The position numbers were made by a program, and so were the translations under genes. DNA of 64,000 nucleotides from Hypericum androsaemum (Eukaryota; Streptophyta; Magnoliopsida; Malpighiales; Hypericaceae). The DNA lies in assembly GCA_963995505.1 (NCBI GenBank), contig OZ023186.1:12159570-12223569 (forward strand). Direction: 5' to 3'. Shown here piece after piece: positions 23,119 to 36,280 of this stretch. Under the pieces are notes generated by a model, which was not told the DNA's origin, made no database searches, and saw nothing but the letters and a program-made list of their open reading frames with translations. The number at the start of each line of letters is the position of its first letter. Position 1 is the first letter of the stretch.

Positions 23119-25866
23119 TGTCACGACCCAAATTCGTGGTCGGTGACCGGCGCTAGATCATGTCAAACTTAATATAATAAACCACAACCTAGCAAGCCTC
23201 AAATCTTAAAACACCATGCTTATTACCAGGATTGTCAAAACATTTTTTTTTTCAACATTGTTTCTTCAAACAAACATATTTATCGTATCCAAAATCTGGT
23301 AGGCATTGGAGTACACATCTCCAATGTCATATCATCAAACTACTCCTTTTTAAAACATAAACATAAATTTACACATACATTACATATTATCATTAATCTA
23401 AGATTATATGTCAAAGACCAACACATATGTACGATGGAGCGACCTAGATTACAAAGACAAAGACCATCCGGAGACCTTTGGACGTAGCCCGAGAAAGAAA
23501 GACAACGGGCTGAACTCGGATGAAAAAGCTTCTCCAGATGCAAACCACGGCTCAAATCTCTTCACCTGTGGATTGAAGTAAGGGATAAGTGCTTTGAAAC
23601 ACTTAGTAAGCAAATATTATAAGTAACATGTATTTAACCAACCAAACATCCCCATCAAACCCAAATACTAACACAAGGCTACTACAACAAAAAGATCACT
23701 TCACAAATAAGGTCATCAAAATAATCGCATATCAAACATAACCAAAAGTTCAGATAGACCTTTACAAACACATAGCACAAATCGGATGAACTTCAGACAG
23801 GTCTAGATAGTGTCACTCCCACTCCGACACGAGGATACCATATCTTAAAGGCGCCATCAGAAACCAACCCCGCCGGCCAAACAGATCATATCAGAATCCA
23901 TATCCAATGTATCCTCAGTATATGTGCACATATGCCAACATCCCCGGTTGGTCACGGGTAGAACTCATCATCCGCCATCACACAAATCACATACCAAACT
24001 TTTCAAAATTCACATACATACACAGACAATCCAAAAGCAACTTCAAATATCAAATAGACCAAAACCAACCCAATACCACATTTCATATCATTCAAAAGTA
24101 CGCCAAATAAAGCACATCACCCACGTCTAGTTAACTAAACACATGTTACAAAGAATATCCACTTACAAGACAATGGTTGCTCAAACCATTCAAAGAGAAG
24201 TTCCTTGCTTCGTTCTACAACTCGTGGCACTCGGATTCAAACGTCAGTTAACTAGTCAAAAGAACCATTAACCACTATCATTACCACCCTCTTTAGCATG
24301 TAAAAAGGTCTTAGAAAATATAAAACTTCATTTCTTAATTTACAATTTCTGTCACCAGAAATACTTAATCTAATCCTTGTCAATTATACAAAATACACCA
24401 CCTTCATTTCTTTCTAATTGTTCGCAGTTTCATGTCTTCTTCTTTTTTTTTTTCCTTTCTTTAATTAACAAGTATATTTCTTCAACTTCTCATTTCCTTA
24501 ATTAAGACCGATCTTAGTTCTATCTCGATTCAACAAGGTGCTAACACATGACAAATGCTTCTAATGTAAATAAATTAAGTTTAACTTATTTACAGTTCCA
24601 ACTATACTCTCTTTCAGGTATATTTCATGGTACCGCAACTGATTTCTATTATATTGCTCAATTTCTTTTATACAATTACAACCTTGGAAATCCTAATTCA
24701 TTCACTAGTTCATAAGATTTGGATACCTTGTACCTTCCGTAAATGCACACAAGGCCATGCTCTTATTTATTTATCACACCTCATGTTGATTTCTAACTAA
24801 AATATCTACTCTTCTATTATGCCGATCCACTAAATTTCATAATCCATATATCAATTTTAAAGCATTCAATTACTTACCTTTTAATGTTGATTTCCATTAT
24901 CGTCTTCGAAGTCTAATCTTCTCTATTGTATGCGTTTTCTCTTTCTTTTGTGGTTTGCCGAGGAACTTTAAACCTTATAATTTATATCAGTTCCACTCTC
25001 TTTTGGATTTCCACCAGCCTAATATATTTAATTGACTTTACCATTGTTCGCTGTCAACTTCTTAATCCACCACGTTTCTTTACTTCTATTCATGGTTATC
25101 CCAATTTACCACCTATTCACTTTCTTCTTGTATTGCCACGTTTCCCTTTTTTTTTTTTACCCTTATCCAACTCTACAAGCTATAATTCAACTAATTCTTA
25201 ATCCGTCTCACTTTTATTTTTATTTTTGGTCCATACTTAGGTTCAAGAGATGGAACTCAATAATTTATATTGATCCCATCATCTTTTCACTGCCTCATAT
25301 GTATATTAATTTTTTTAAATCTTATCATCTCTTAATAGTTAATTTGTATTCAAGTCCTAATTTGTTAAGTTTAGACAAGTTTCATTCAAGCGATTATAAT
25401 TTTATTTAATACCTCGAATAATTTATACCAAATTATATCTAACCACATTCCTAAAATTTCTAGATGAGCAAAATTAGGTTTCTCTTTTCAGACATAGTAT
25501 ATTATTGTTTAACTTAGAATATTTGATTAAATCTAACTAACTTTTACTAATATAGTCGGGTACAAAATTTAGGTTAACTTAAATAAAATCACATAACAAA
25601 TATTTCCAATACTGACAAAATCAGACCTATTGAGCACCGTAAATTCTTGATTTGTTTCGGCCAGATTATTTCATAAATCATAAAACTCAAATAACAAAAT
25701 TACGGATCTAGGTGTTATGAATCCAGACAAATTAGAATCACCTAAATTGAAATCCCAATGAGGAAGCTACGACTATTTTACTAAACGACGACAGACTACG
25801 CCTAAACCCTTCCAAATCAACCTTATTTTGTTGTAACAAATTCGGTAGAAGGGTGAGGGTATCACA
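23119..25866 (-). repeat. Complete 5' LTR (2748 bp)
   Basis: On the minus strand it begins TGTGATACCC and ends GGGTCGTGACA, with TG...CA ends. It abuts the primer site on the inner side and satellite on the outer side. The 3'-terminal portion is related to the LTR of the element at 38746-47678: the terminal GCGCCGGTCACCGACC block, the block around 23805-23875 (GTGTCGGAGTGGGAGTGACA on the minus strand) and a hairpin at 23587-23604. The two families differ at the 5' part. Minus-strand frames here, such as 23340-23555, show no protein similarity and are not called. Confidence 0.92.
23587..23604 (-). promoter_or_regulatory. Conserved LTR hairpin
   Basis: An inverted repeat, AAGTGTTT paired with AAGCACTT around a CA loop on the minus strand, with one mismatch. 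The equivalent position in the second element's LTRs carries a perfect version. Conservation between two otherwise diverged LTR families suggests an RNA-level role near the R/U5 region. The function is not established here. Confidence 0.5.
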
Positions 25867-28800
25867 CAAGGTAAGGTAAGAAAAGGCAATAAAAGGCAAG
25901 ATAGGCCAAGATAAGGCAAGATATGGAAAGAAAAGGCAAGATAAGGCAAGAAAAGGCAAGATATGGCTAGAAAAAGCAAGGAAAAGGCAAAAAAATGAAA
26001 GGAAAGGCAAGGCAAGGAAAAGGCAAGATATGGAAAGAAAAGGCAAGAAAAGGCAAGATAAGGCAAGAAAGGGCAAAATATGGCAAGATAAGGAAAGAAA
26101 AGTCAGGGAAATGGCAAGGAAAGGCAAGATAATGAAAGAAAATGCAAGATAAGGAAAGATGAGGAATGAAAAGGCAAGAAAGATCAAGAAAAGGTAAGAA
26201 AATGAAAGAAAAGGCAAGAAAATGCAAGAAAATGCAAGAAAAATAAATAAAAGTTAAGAAAAAGAAAGAAAAGGCAAGAAAAGGAAAGGAAAAGGCAAGA
26301 TAAGGCAAGATAAGGCAAGAAAATGCAATAAAAGGAAAGATAAGGAAAGAGAAGGCAAGAAATGGAAAGGAAAAGGCAAGATAAGAAAAGAAAAGTAAAA
26401 AAAAGGCATGATAAGGGAAGAAAATGCAAGAAAAGGCAAGATCAGGCAAGATAAGGCATGAAAAGGAAAGATAAGGCAAGAAAAGGCAAGGAAAAAGTAA
26501 GAAAAGGCACTAAAAGGCAAGAAATGGAAAGGGAAAGGCAAGATAGGAAAGAAAGGGAAGAAAAGGCAAGAAAAGGCAAGATGATGCAAGAAAAGGAAAG
26601 ATAAGGCATGATAAGGCAAGAAAAGGCAAGGAAAATGCAAGAAAAGGCAAGGAAAATGAAAGATATGGAAAGAAAAGGTGAGAAAAGGCAAGAGTAGGCA
26701 AGAAAATGCAAGGAAAAGGAAAGATTCGGCAAGATATGGCAAGAAAAGGCAAGGGAAAGGCAAGATAAGGCACGAAAAGGCACAAAAAGGCCAAAAAAGC
26801 CAAGAAAAGGAAAGAAAAGCCAAGAAAAGGCAAGGAAAAAGAAAGATAAGGAACGAAAAGGCAAGATAAGGCATGATAAGGGAAGAAAAGGCAAGATAAG
26901 GCAAGAAAAGGCAAGAGAAGGTAAGAAAATGCAAGATTAGGCAAGAAAAGAGAAGGAAAAGGCAAGATAAGGAAAGAAAAGGCATGATAAGGCAAGAAAA
27001 GACAAGGAAAAGGCAAGATAAGGAAAGAAAAGGAAAGATAAGGAAAGAAAATAGAATATAAGGGAAGAAAAGGCAAAAAAAGGCAAGATAAGGCAAGAAA
27101 AGTAAACAAAAGGCAAGAAAAGGCACGAAAAGGCAAGAAAAGGAAAGAGATTGTAAGAAAAGGTAAAGAAAAGGCAAGATAAGGATAGAAGTCAAGAAAA
27201 GGCAAGATAATGCAAGAAAAGGAAAAATATGGCAAGATAAGGCAAGCAAAGAAAAGATAAGGCAAGAAAAGGCACAAAAAGGTAAGATAAGGCAAGAAAA
27301 GGAAAGAAAAGGCAAGAAAAGGCAAGGAAAAGGCAAGATAAGGAAAGAAAAGGCAAGATAATGCAAGAAAATGCAAGTAAAGGAAAGATAAAACAAGATA
27401 AGGCAAGGAAAAGGCAAGATAAGACACTAAAAGGCTAGATAAGGTAAGATAAGGAAAGAAAAGGCAAGAGAAGGCAAGGAAAAATCAAGAGAAGGAAAGA
27501 AAAGGTAATATAAGGCATGAGAATGGAAGAAAAGGCAAGATCACGCAAGAAAAAGTATAATAAGGAAAGAAAAAGTATAATAAGGAAAGAAAAGGCAATA
27601 AATGGCAAGATAAGGCAAGAAAAGGCAATAAAAAGAAAGATAATGCAGAAAAGGAAAGAAAAGCCAAGATAAGGCAAGACAAGGAAAGATAAGGTAAGAA
27701 AAAGCAAGAAAAGGCCAGAAAATGTAAGATAAGGGAAGAAAATGCAAGAAAAAGATAAGATAAGGCAGGGAAAAGGCAAGCTAAGGAAAGAAAAGGCATG
27801 ATAAGGCAAGAAAAGGAAAGGAAAAGGTAAGAAAAGACAAGATAAGGCAAAATAAGGCAAGAAAAGGCAAGAAAAGGAAAGATAAGGCAAGATAAGGGAA
27901 GAAAAGATAAGGAAAGGCATGAAAAGGCAAGATAAGGCAAGAAAAGGCAAGCAAACGGTAAGAAAATGTAAGATATGGCAAGAAAAGGCAAGGAATGGAA
28001 ACAAAAGGCAAGGAAATGGCATGATAAAGAGAGAAAAGGCATGATAAGGCAAAAAAAGGCAAGGAAAAGGCATGAAAAGGTATGAAATGAAAAAAAAAAG
28101 GCAAGAAAAGGCAAGGAAAAGGCAAGAAAAGGAAAGAGAATACAAGATAAGGCAAGAAAAGGCAAGATAATGCAAGAAAAGGTAAGATAAGGGAAGGAAA
28201 CGCAAGATAAGGCAAGAAAAGGCAAAGTAAGAAAAGAAAAGGCAATAACAGGCAAGATAGGGTAAGATAGGGCAAGATAAGGCAAGATATGGAAAGTAAA
28301 GGCAAGAAAAGGCAAGAAATAGCAAGGAAAAGGCAAGAAACGGCAAGGAAAAGGCAAGATAAGGCAAAAAAATGCAAGAAAAGGCAAGAAAAGGAAAGAT
28401 AAGGCAAGCAAAGGAAAGAAAAGGCAAGTAACTGGCAAGATAAGGAAAGATAAGGCAAGAAAAGGCAAGATAAGAACAGAAAAGGCAAGAAAAGGCAAGA
28501 TAAGGAAAGAAAATGCAAAATAAGGCCAGAAAAGGCAAGATAAGACAAGAAAATGCAAGATAAGGAAATAAAATGCAAGATAAGGCAAGAAAAGGCAAGG
28601 AAAGGAAAGAAAAGGCAAGGAAATGGCAAGATTAGGAAAGATAAGGCAAGAGAAGTTAATATAAGACAAGAAAAGGCAAGAAAAGTTAAGAAAAGGCTAG
28701 AAAAGATAAGAAACAGCTAAAAATGCAAGAAAGTGAAAGAAAAGGAAAGAAAAGGCAAGAAAACTTAAGGATATGGCAAGGTAAGGCAAGATAAAGCAAG

Positions 28801-30705
28801 AAAAAGCAAGAAAAGGCAAGGAAAAGGTAAGCTAAGGAAAGAAAAAGCAATAAAAGGCAAGATAAGGAAAGAAAGGGAAATCAAAGGCAAGATATGGAAA
28901 GAAAAGGAATGATAAGATAAGATAAGGCACGATAAGGCAAGAAAAGGTAAGGAAAGGCCAGAAAAGGAAAGGAAAAGGCAAGAAAAAGCAAGATAAGGGA
29001 ATAAAAGGAAAGATAAGGCAAGAAAAGGTAAGATAAAGCAAGATAAGGCAATGAAAAGGCAAGATATGGAAAGAAATGGCAAGAAAATGCAAGATAAGGC
29101 ATGGAAAGGCAATATAAGGCAAGAAATGGCAAGAATAGGGAAGATAAGGTAAGAAAATGCTAGATAACACAAGAAAAGGTAAGATAAGGTAAGAAAAGGC
29201 AAGATGAGGCAAGAAAATGCAAGACAAGGATGGAACAGGTAAGAAAAATTAAGAAAATGTAAGAAAAGGCAACAAAAATGAAAGATAAGCCAAGAAAAGA
29301 TAATAAAAGGCAATAAAAGACAAGATAAGGCAAGATAAGGATAGAAAATGCAAGATAAGGCAAGATAAGGCAAGAAAATGCAATATAAGGCAAGAAAAGG
29401 TAAGATAAGGCAAGAAAAGGAAAGGAAAGGAAAGGAAAGGAAAGGCAGGGAAATGGAAAAATAAGGAAAGAAAAGGCAAGATAAGATAAAAAAGGCATGA
29501 TAAGATAAGAAAAGGCAAGAAAAGGCTTGAAAAGGCAAGAAAAGGCAAGGAAAAGGAAAGAAAAGGTAAGAAAAGGCAAGATAAGTCAAGAAAAGGCATG
29601 CAAAAGACAAGATAAGGCAAGATAATGCTGGCAAAGGTAAGGAAATGGCAAGGAAAGGAAAGATAAGGAAAGAAAATGCAAGATAAGGGAAAAGAGGCCA
29701 GATAAGGTAAGAAAAGACAAGTTAAGGCAAAAAATGCAAGAAAAGGCAAGCTAAGGCAAGAAAAGGGAGGAAAAGGCAAGAAAAATCTAGAAAAAGTAAG
29801 AAAAGGAAAGAAAAGGCAAGATAAGGCAAGAAATGTCAAGAAAAGATAATAAAAGGAAATAGAAGGCAAGATAGGAATAGAAAAGAAAAGATATGGAAAT
29901 AAAATGCAAGATAAGGCATGATAAGGCAAGAAAAGGTAAGAAAAGCAAGATAAGGCTAAAAAAGGCAAGAAAAGGCTAAAAATCCAAGAAAAAGAAAGAA
30001 AAGGCAAGAAAAGGAAAGAAAAGAGAAGAAAAGGCTAGAAAGGCAAGAAAATGAAAGAAAAGGCAAGAAAAGGCAAGGTAAGGAAAAAAAAGTAGGAAAA
30101 GGCAAGGTAAGGCAAGAAAATGAAAGAAAAGGCAAGAAAAGGCAAGGAAAAAGCAAGGAAAAGGTAAGATAAGGAAAGAAAAGGCGAGCTGAGGCAAGAA
30201 AATGCAAGAAAAGGATGGAAAATGAAAGAAAAATTAAGAAAAGGTAAGAAGACGCAAGAAAAAGGCAAGATAAGGATTGAAAAGGCAAGAAAAGGCTAGG
30301 AAAATGCAAGATAAGGGAAGAAAAGACAAGAAAAGGGAAGATAAGGAAAAAAAGTCAAGAAAAGGCAAGAAAAGGAAAGATATGGAAAGAAATGTCAAGA
30401 ATGGGCAAGAAAAGGCAAGGAAAAGGCAAGAAAGGGCAAGAAAAGGCAAGAAAAGGCACGAAAAAGGCAAGATAAAGAAAGAAAAGGCAAGACAAGGCAA
30501 GAAAAGGCTACATAAGGCAAGAAAAGGCTACATAAGGCAAGAAAATGAAAAATAAGGCAAGAAAATGAAAGGAACCGGCAAAAAAGATAAGAAGAAAGCA
30601 AGATAAGGTAAGGAAAAGAAAGAAAAGGTAAGATAAAGCAAGGAAAAGTCAAGATAAAGAAGGAAAAGGTAAGATAAGGCAAGGAAATGGCAAGATATGG
30701 AAAGA
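25867..30705 (+). repeat. Purine satellite, alternating-dimer subtype
   Basis: A decamer array that starts immediately outside the 5' LTR. Compared with 1-11434 it has more AAAAGGCAAG-ATAAGGCAAG alternation, giving an effective 20-bp dimer, and fewer GGCATG units. It ends at 30705, where the strand switches to pyrimidine. No gene is present. Confidence 0.93.
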
Positions 30706-32026
30706 TGCCTTTTCCTTACCTTGTCATGCATTATCTTGATTTTTCTTGTATTTTATGGCCTTATCTTGCCTTTTCTTTCCTTTTCTTGCTTTTTCTTGCC
30801 TTATCTTGCCTTTTCTTCCCTTTTCTTTCCTTTTCTTTTCTTATCTTGATTTTTCTTTCCTTATGTATCCTTTTCCTACCTTTTTTTGCCTTTTCCTAGC
30901 CATTTATTGCCTTATCTTGCCTTTTCTTACCTTATATTATCTTTTTTTCCTTATCTTGCCTTTTTTTACCTTTTCTTGCCTTTTCGTTGCCTTATCTTGC
31001 CTTTTCCCTGCCTTATCTAGCCATTTCATATCTTTTCTTGCCTTATCTTACTTTTTCATGCCTTTTCTTACTTTTTCATGCCTTATCTTGCCTCTTCTTC
31101 CCTTTTCCTGCCCTTTCTTTCCCTACCTTGCCTTTTTTTTTCCTACCTTTTCTTGCCTTTTTCTTCCTTTTCCTTGCCTTTTCTTGCCTTATCTTGCGTT
31201 TACTTGCCTTATCTTGCCTTTTCTTTCCTTACCTTGTCTTTTCTTGCCTTCTCTTGCCTTTTCTTGCCTTATCATGGCTTTTCTTAATTTTTTCTTGCCT
31301 ATTCTTGCCTTATCTTGATTTTTCTTACCTTTTCTTTATTTTTCTTGCCTAATCTTGCCTTTTCATCCCTTTTCGTGCCTTTTTATTGCCTTTTCTTGCA
31401 TTTTCTTATCTTATCTTGCCTTTTTTTGTCTTTTCATGCCTTATATTACCTCTTCTTGCCTTGTCTTGCCTTTTATTTTCTTATCATGCCTTTTCTTTCC
31501 TTATCTTGCCTTTTACTTGCATATTTTGGCCTTATCTTGCTTTTTCTTGCCTTTCTTGCATTTTCTTGCCTTTTCTAGCCTTTTCTTGACTTTTCTTGCC
31601 TTTTCTTGCCTTTTCTTTGCCTGTTCCTTGCCTTATCTTACCTTTTCCTTGCCTTATCTAGCCAATTCTTGCCTTTTCTTTCCTTAGCTTGCCTTTTCCT
31701 TTCCATTTCTAGCCTTATCTTGCCTTTTCTTGCTTTTTCTTGCCTTTTCTTGGCTTTACTTGCCTTATCTTGCCTCTTCTTGCCTTTTCATGCCTTTTAT
31801 TTCCTTTTCTTGCCTTTTCCTGCCTTTTCCTACCTTTTCCTTTCCTTTTCTTACCTTATCGTCAGTTTTCTTGGCTTTACTTGCATTTTCTTGCCTTATC
31901 TTGCATTTTCTTGCCTTATCTTGTCTTTTCTTGCCTTGCCTTGGCTTTTCTTGCCGTATCATGCCTTTTCTTTCCTTATTTTACCTTTTCCTTGCTTTGT
32001 CTTGCTTTTTCTTTCTTTTTCTTGCC

Positions 32027-33340
32027 TTTTCTTTATTTGTTTTGCCTTATCTTGCCTTTTTGTGCCTTTTCATTGCCTTTTTCTTGCATTTTCTTATCTT
32101 ATCTTGCCTTTTCATGCCGTATATTGCCTTTTCTTGCATTTTCTTACCTTATCTTGCTTTTTCTTTCCTTTTCTTGTCTTTTCTTGCCTTATCTTCCCTT
32201 ATCTTGACTTTTCCTTGCCTTTTCCTTCTTTTGCTTTCCTTTTCTTACCTTTTCTTACCTTTTTTGCCTTTTCTTGCCTTTTCATGCCTTTTCTTTCATT
32301 GTCTTACCATTTCCTTGCCTTTCCTTGCCTTTTCCTTGCCTTTTCTTGCCTAATCTTACCTTATCTTGCCTTTTCTTGACTTATCTTTACTTATCTCGCA
32401 ATTTTCTTGCCAGTTTCTTTCCTTTTCTTGCCTTATCTTTCCTTTTCTTATGTTTTCCTTCACTTATCTTGCCTTTTCTTCCCTAATCTGCCTTTTCTTT
32501 CATTATCTTGTCTTAGCCTATCTTTTCTTTTCGTATCTTGCCTTTTCTTTCCTTTTGTTGCCTTTTCCTTCCTTATCTTGCCTTTTCCTTGTCTTTTCTC
32601 ACCTGATCGTGCCTTTTCTTTCCTTATCTTGACTTTTCCTTGCCTGTTCATGCATTTTCTTATCTCGTCTTGTGTTAACTTTCCTTTTCTAACTTTTTCT
32701 TATCGTATCTTGCCTTTTTTTGCCTTACCTCGCTTGTTCATTCCTTTTTTGCCTTTTCTTGCCTTTTATTGCCTTTTCTTTCCTTATCTTGCCTTTTCTT
32801 ATCTTTTTTGCATTTTCCTTGCCTTTTCTTGCCTTATCTTGCTTTTTCTTGCCTTTTCTCTCTTTTACTTGCCTTTTCTTTACTTATCTTGCCTTTTCTT
32901 TCCTTATCTTGCCTTTTCCTTGCCTTATCTTGCCTGATCTTGCCTTTTCTTTATTTTTCTTGCCTTATCTTGCCTTTTTGTGCCTTTTCATTGCCTTTTT
33001 CTTGCATTTTCTTATCTTATCTTGCCTTTTCATGCCTTATATTGCCTTTTCTTGCCTTGTCTTGCATTGTCTTGCCTTTTCTTGTCTTATCTTGCTTTTT
33101 CTTTCCTTTTCTTGGCTTTTCTTGCCTTATCTTCCCTTATCTTGACTTTTCCTTGCATTTTCCTCCTTTTTCTTTCCCTTTCTTACCTTTTCTTGCATTT
33201 TCTTACCTTTTCTTGGTTGTTCTTGCCTTTTCATGCCTTTTCTTACGTTATCTTACCATTTCCTTGTGTTTTCTTGCCTTTTCCTTGCCTAATCTTGCCC
33301 TCTCATGACTTATCTTTACTTATCTTGCAATTTTCTTGCC
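32027..33340 (-). repeat. ~929-bp direct duplication inside satellite
   Basis: The block around 32030-32410 recurs around 32955-33340. Shared rare variants include TTTTTGTGCC followed by TTTTCATTGCC, and TTATCTTTACTTATCT at 32381 and 33310 (offset 929). The copies differ at scattered bases. This is recent unequal exchange or slippage at kilobase scale within the array. Confidence 0.7.
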
Positions 33341-35944
33341 TTTTTCTTTCCTTTTCTTGCCTTATCTTACCTTTTCTTATGTTTTCCTTGACTTATCTTG
33401 CCTTTTCTTCCCTAATCTGCATTTTCTTTCCTTATCTTGCCTTTTACTATCCTTTCTTTTCGTATCTTGCCTTTTCTTTCCTTTTCTTACCTTTTCCTTC
33501 CTTATCTTGTCTTTTCCTTGTCTTTTCTTACCTGATCGTGCCTTTTCTTTCCTTATCTTATCTTTTCCTTGTCTGTTATTACATTTTCTTGCATTTTCTT
33601 ATCTCGGCTTGCGTTATCTTTCCTTTTCTTACTTTTTCTTGTCGTATCTTGCCTTTTTTTGCCTTATCTTGCATGTTGATTCCTTTTCTTGGCTTATCTT
33701 GCCTTTTATTCCCTTTTCTTTCCTTATCTTGCCTTTTCTTATCTTTTTGAATTTTCCTTGCCATTTCTTGCCTTATCTTGCCTTTTCTATCCATTTCTTG
33801 CCTCTTCTTTCCTTATCTTGCCTTTTCCTTGTCTTTCCTTGCCTTTTCTTTCCTTAGCTTGCCTTTTCCTTGCCTTTTCTTGCCTTATCTTGCTTTTCCT
33901 TGCCTTTTTCTTGCCTTTTCTTGCTTTTAATTGCCTTTTCTTTCCTTATCTTGCCTCTTCCTTGCCTTTTCTTGCCTTTTCTTTCTTTTTCTTACATTTC
34001 CTTGCCTTTTCTTGCCTTATCTTTCCATTTCTTTCAACATCTTGCCTTTTCTTGCCTTTTTGAGCCTTTTCTTGCCTTTTCTTGCATTATCATATCTTTT
34101 CTTTCCATATCTTGCCTTATCTTACCTTTTCTTGTCTTTTCGTGCCATTTCTTGCCATTTCTTGCCTTTTCTTGCCTATCTTACCTTTTCTTTCCTTATC
34201 TTGCCTTTTCTTTCCTTTTCTTGCCTTTGCTTGCCTACTCTTCCCTTATCTTGCCTTTTCTTCTCTTATCTTGCCTTTTCTTCCCTAATCCTGCATTTTC
34301 TTTCCGTATCTTTCCCTTTCTTGCCTTTTCCTTCATTCTCATGCCTTTTATTTATTTCCTTATCTTGCCTTTTCCTTACCTTTTCTTGCCTTATCTTGCT
34401 TTTTCTTATATTTTCTGGCCTTATCTTGCCTTTTCTTTTCTTTTCTTGCTTTTTCTTGCCTTATCTTAACTTTTCTAGCCTTATCTTGACTTTTATTGCC
34501 TTTTCTTTCCTTATCTTGGTTTTTCTTTCCATATCTTGCATTTTCCTACCTTTTTTTGCCTTTTCCTAGCCGTTTCTTGCCTTATCTTGCCTTTTCTTAA
34601 CTTTTCTTTCCATATCTTGCCTTTTCTTGCCTTATCTAGCCTTTTCTTGCCCTTTCTTACTTTTTTTTCCTTTTCTTGCATTTTCCTTGCCTTATCTTGC
34701 CTTTTAATTGCCTTATCTTGCCTTTTCCTTGCCTTATCTAACAATTTCATGCCTTTTCTTTCCTTAGCTTGCCATTTCCTTGCCTTTTCTTGCCTTATCT
34801 TGCCTTTTCTTCTTTTTTCTTACCTTTTCTTGGCTTTACTTGCCTTATCTTGCCTCTACTTGTCTTTTCTTGCCCTTTCTTTCCTTACCTTTCCTTTTCT
34901 TGCCTTTTTTTTCCTTTTCCTACCTTTTCTTGCCTTTTCCTTGCCTTTTCTTGCTTTATCTTACTTTTACTTGCCTTTTCTTGCCTTATCTTATCTTTTC
35001 TTGCCTTGCCTTGCCTTTTCTTACCTTATCATGCCTTTTCTTTCCTTATCTTATCTTATATTTTCCTTGCCTTTTCTTGCCTTTTCTTTATTTTTCTTGC
35101 ATTATCTTGCCTTTTCGTGCCTTTTCATTGCCTTTTCTTGCCTTATCATGCCTTTTCTTTCCTTATCTTGCCTTTTACTTGCATTTTCTTGCCTTATCCT
35201 ACTTTTTCTTGCATTTTCTAGACACGACTTGCCTTTTCTTTGCTTTTCTTGCCTTATCTTTCCTTATCTTACATTTTCTTTACTATTCTAGAATTTTCCA
35301 TGGCTTTTCCTGCCTTTTCTTTTCTTTTCTTACCTTTTCTTGCCTTATATAGTATTTTCTTGCCTTTTCATGCCTTTTCTTTCATTTTCTTGCCTTTTCT
35401 TCCCTTATCTTGCCATTTCCTTGCCTTTTCTTACCTTTTCCTTGCCTTTTATTGCCTAATCATGCCTTATCTTGCCTTTTCTTGACTTATCTTGCCATTT
35501 TCTTTGTTTTTCTTGTGTTATCTTGCATTTTCTAACATTTTCCTTGCCTTATCTTGCCTTTTCTTTCCATATCTTGCCTTTTCCTTGCCTTTTCTTGCCT
35601 TATCTTGCTTTTTCTTGCATTTTCTTATCTTATCTTGCCTTTTCTTTCCTTTTCTTACCTTTTCTTGCCGTATCTGGCCTTTTTTTTGCCTTATCTTTCC
35701 TTTTCATCCCATTTCTTGCCTTATCTTCCCTTTTATTGCCTTTTCTTTCATTATCTTGCAGTTTCTTGGCTTTTTTGCATTTTCCTTGCCTTTTCTTTCC
35801 TTATCTTGCCTTTTCTATCCTTATCTTGCCTTTTCCTTGTCTTTCCTTTACTTATCATGCCATTAATTTCCTTAGCTTGCCTTTTTCTTACCTTTTCTTA
35901 CCTTATCTTGCTTTTCTTGCCTTATCTTGCCTTTTCTTGCTTTT

Positions 35945-36280
35945 ACTTGCCTTATCTCGGTATATGTTTCCTTTTCCTTGCCTTTTGTTGCCTTTTCTTT
36001 CTTTTTCTTACATTTCCTTGCCTTTTCTTGCATTATCTTTCCATTTATTTCCATATCTTGCCTTATCTCAGTATATGTTTCCTTTTCCTTGCCTTTTGTT
36101 GCCTTTTCTTTCTTTTTCTTACATTTCCTTGCCTTTTCTTGCATTATCTTTCCACTTATTTCCATATCTTTCCTTATCTCGATATATTTTTCCTTTTCCT
36201 TGCCTTTTGTTGCCTTTTCTTTCTTTTTCTTACATTTCCTTGCCTTTTCTTGCATTATCTTTCCATTTCTTTCCATATCT
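35945..36280 (-). repeat. Three tandem copies of a 111-bp unit
   Basis: Landmarks TCTCGGTATATG, TCTCAGTATATG and TCTCGATATAT start at 35955, 36066 and 36177, exactly 111 bp apart. The rest of each unit is the usual decamer with shared variants (TTTTGTTGCC, TTACATTTCC). 111 is close to eleven decamers. Confidence 0.85.

Larger units (their letters stand above)
17619..25866 (-). mobile_element. Defective Ty3/gypsy chromovirus-type element
   Basis: An 8.25-kb LTR retrotransposon on the minus strand, in the order 5' LTR (right), tRNA-iMet primer site, gag, protease, reverse transcriptase, RNase H, integrase, chromodomain-like tail, polypurine tract, truncated 3' LTR (left). Integrase downstream of RT/RNase H defines Ty3/gypsy. 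The chromodomain-like tail and large LTRs fit the Tekay/Del type of chromovirus (inference). Four coding lesions are visible: a frame change at gag/pro, a short deletion in RT, an in-frame stop before integrase and another in the tail. The right outer flank begins CAAGG. The matching target duplication is lost because the left LTR is truncated. Confidence 0.93.

Noticed and set aside
24926..25409. Overlapping small plus-strand frames in the 5' LTR
   Set aside because: Antisense to the element, AT-rich, with no recognisable domain; part repeats at 17620-17846 only because it is LTR sequence.
35945..36280. CRISPR-like array
   Set aside because: Repeats are contiguous variants of one satellite without unique spacers, in a plant genome with retrotransposons.
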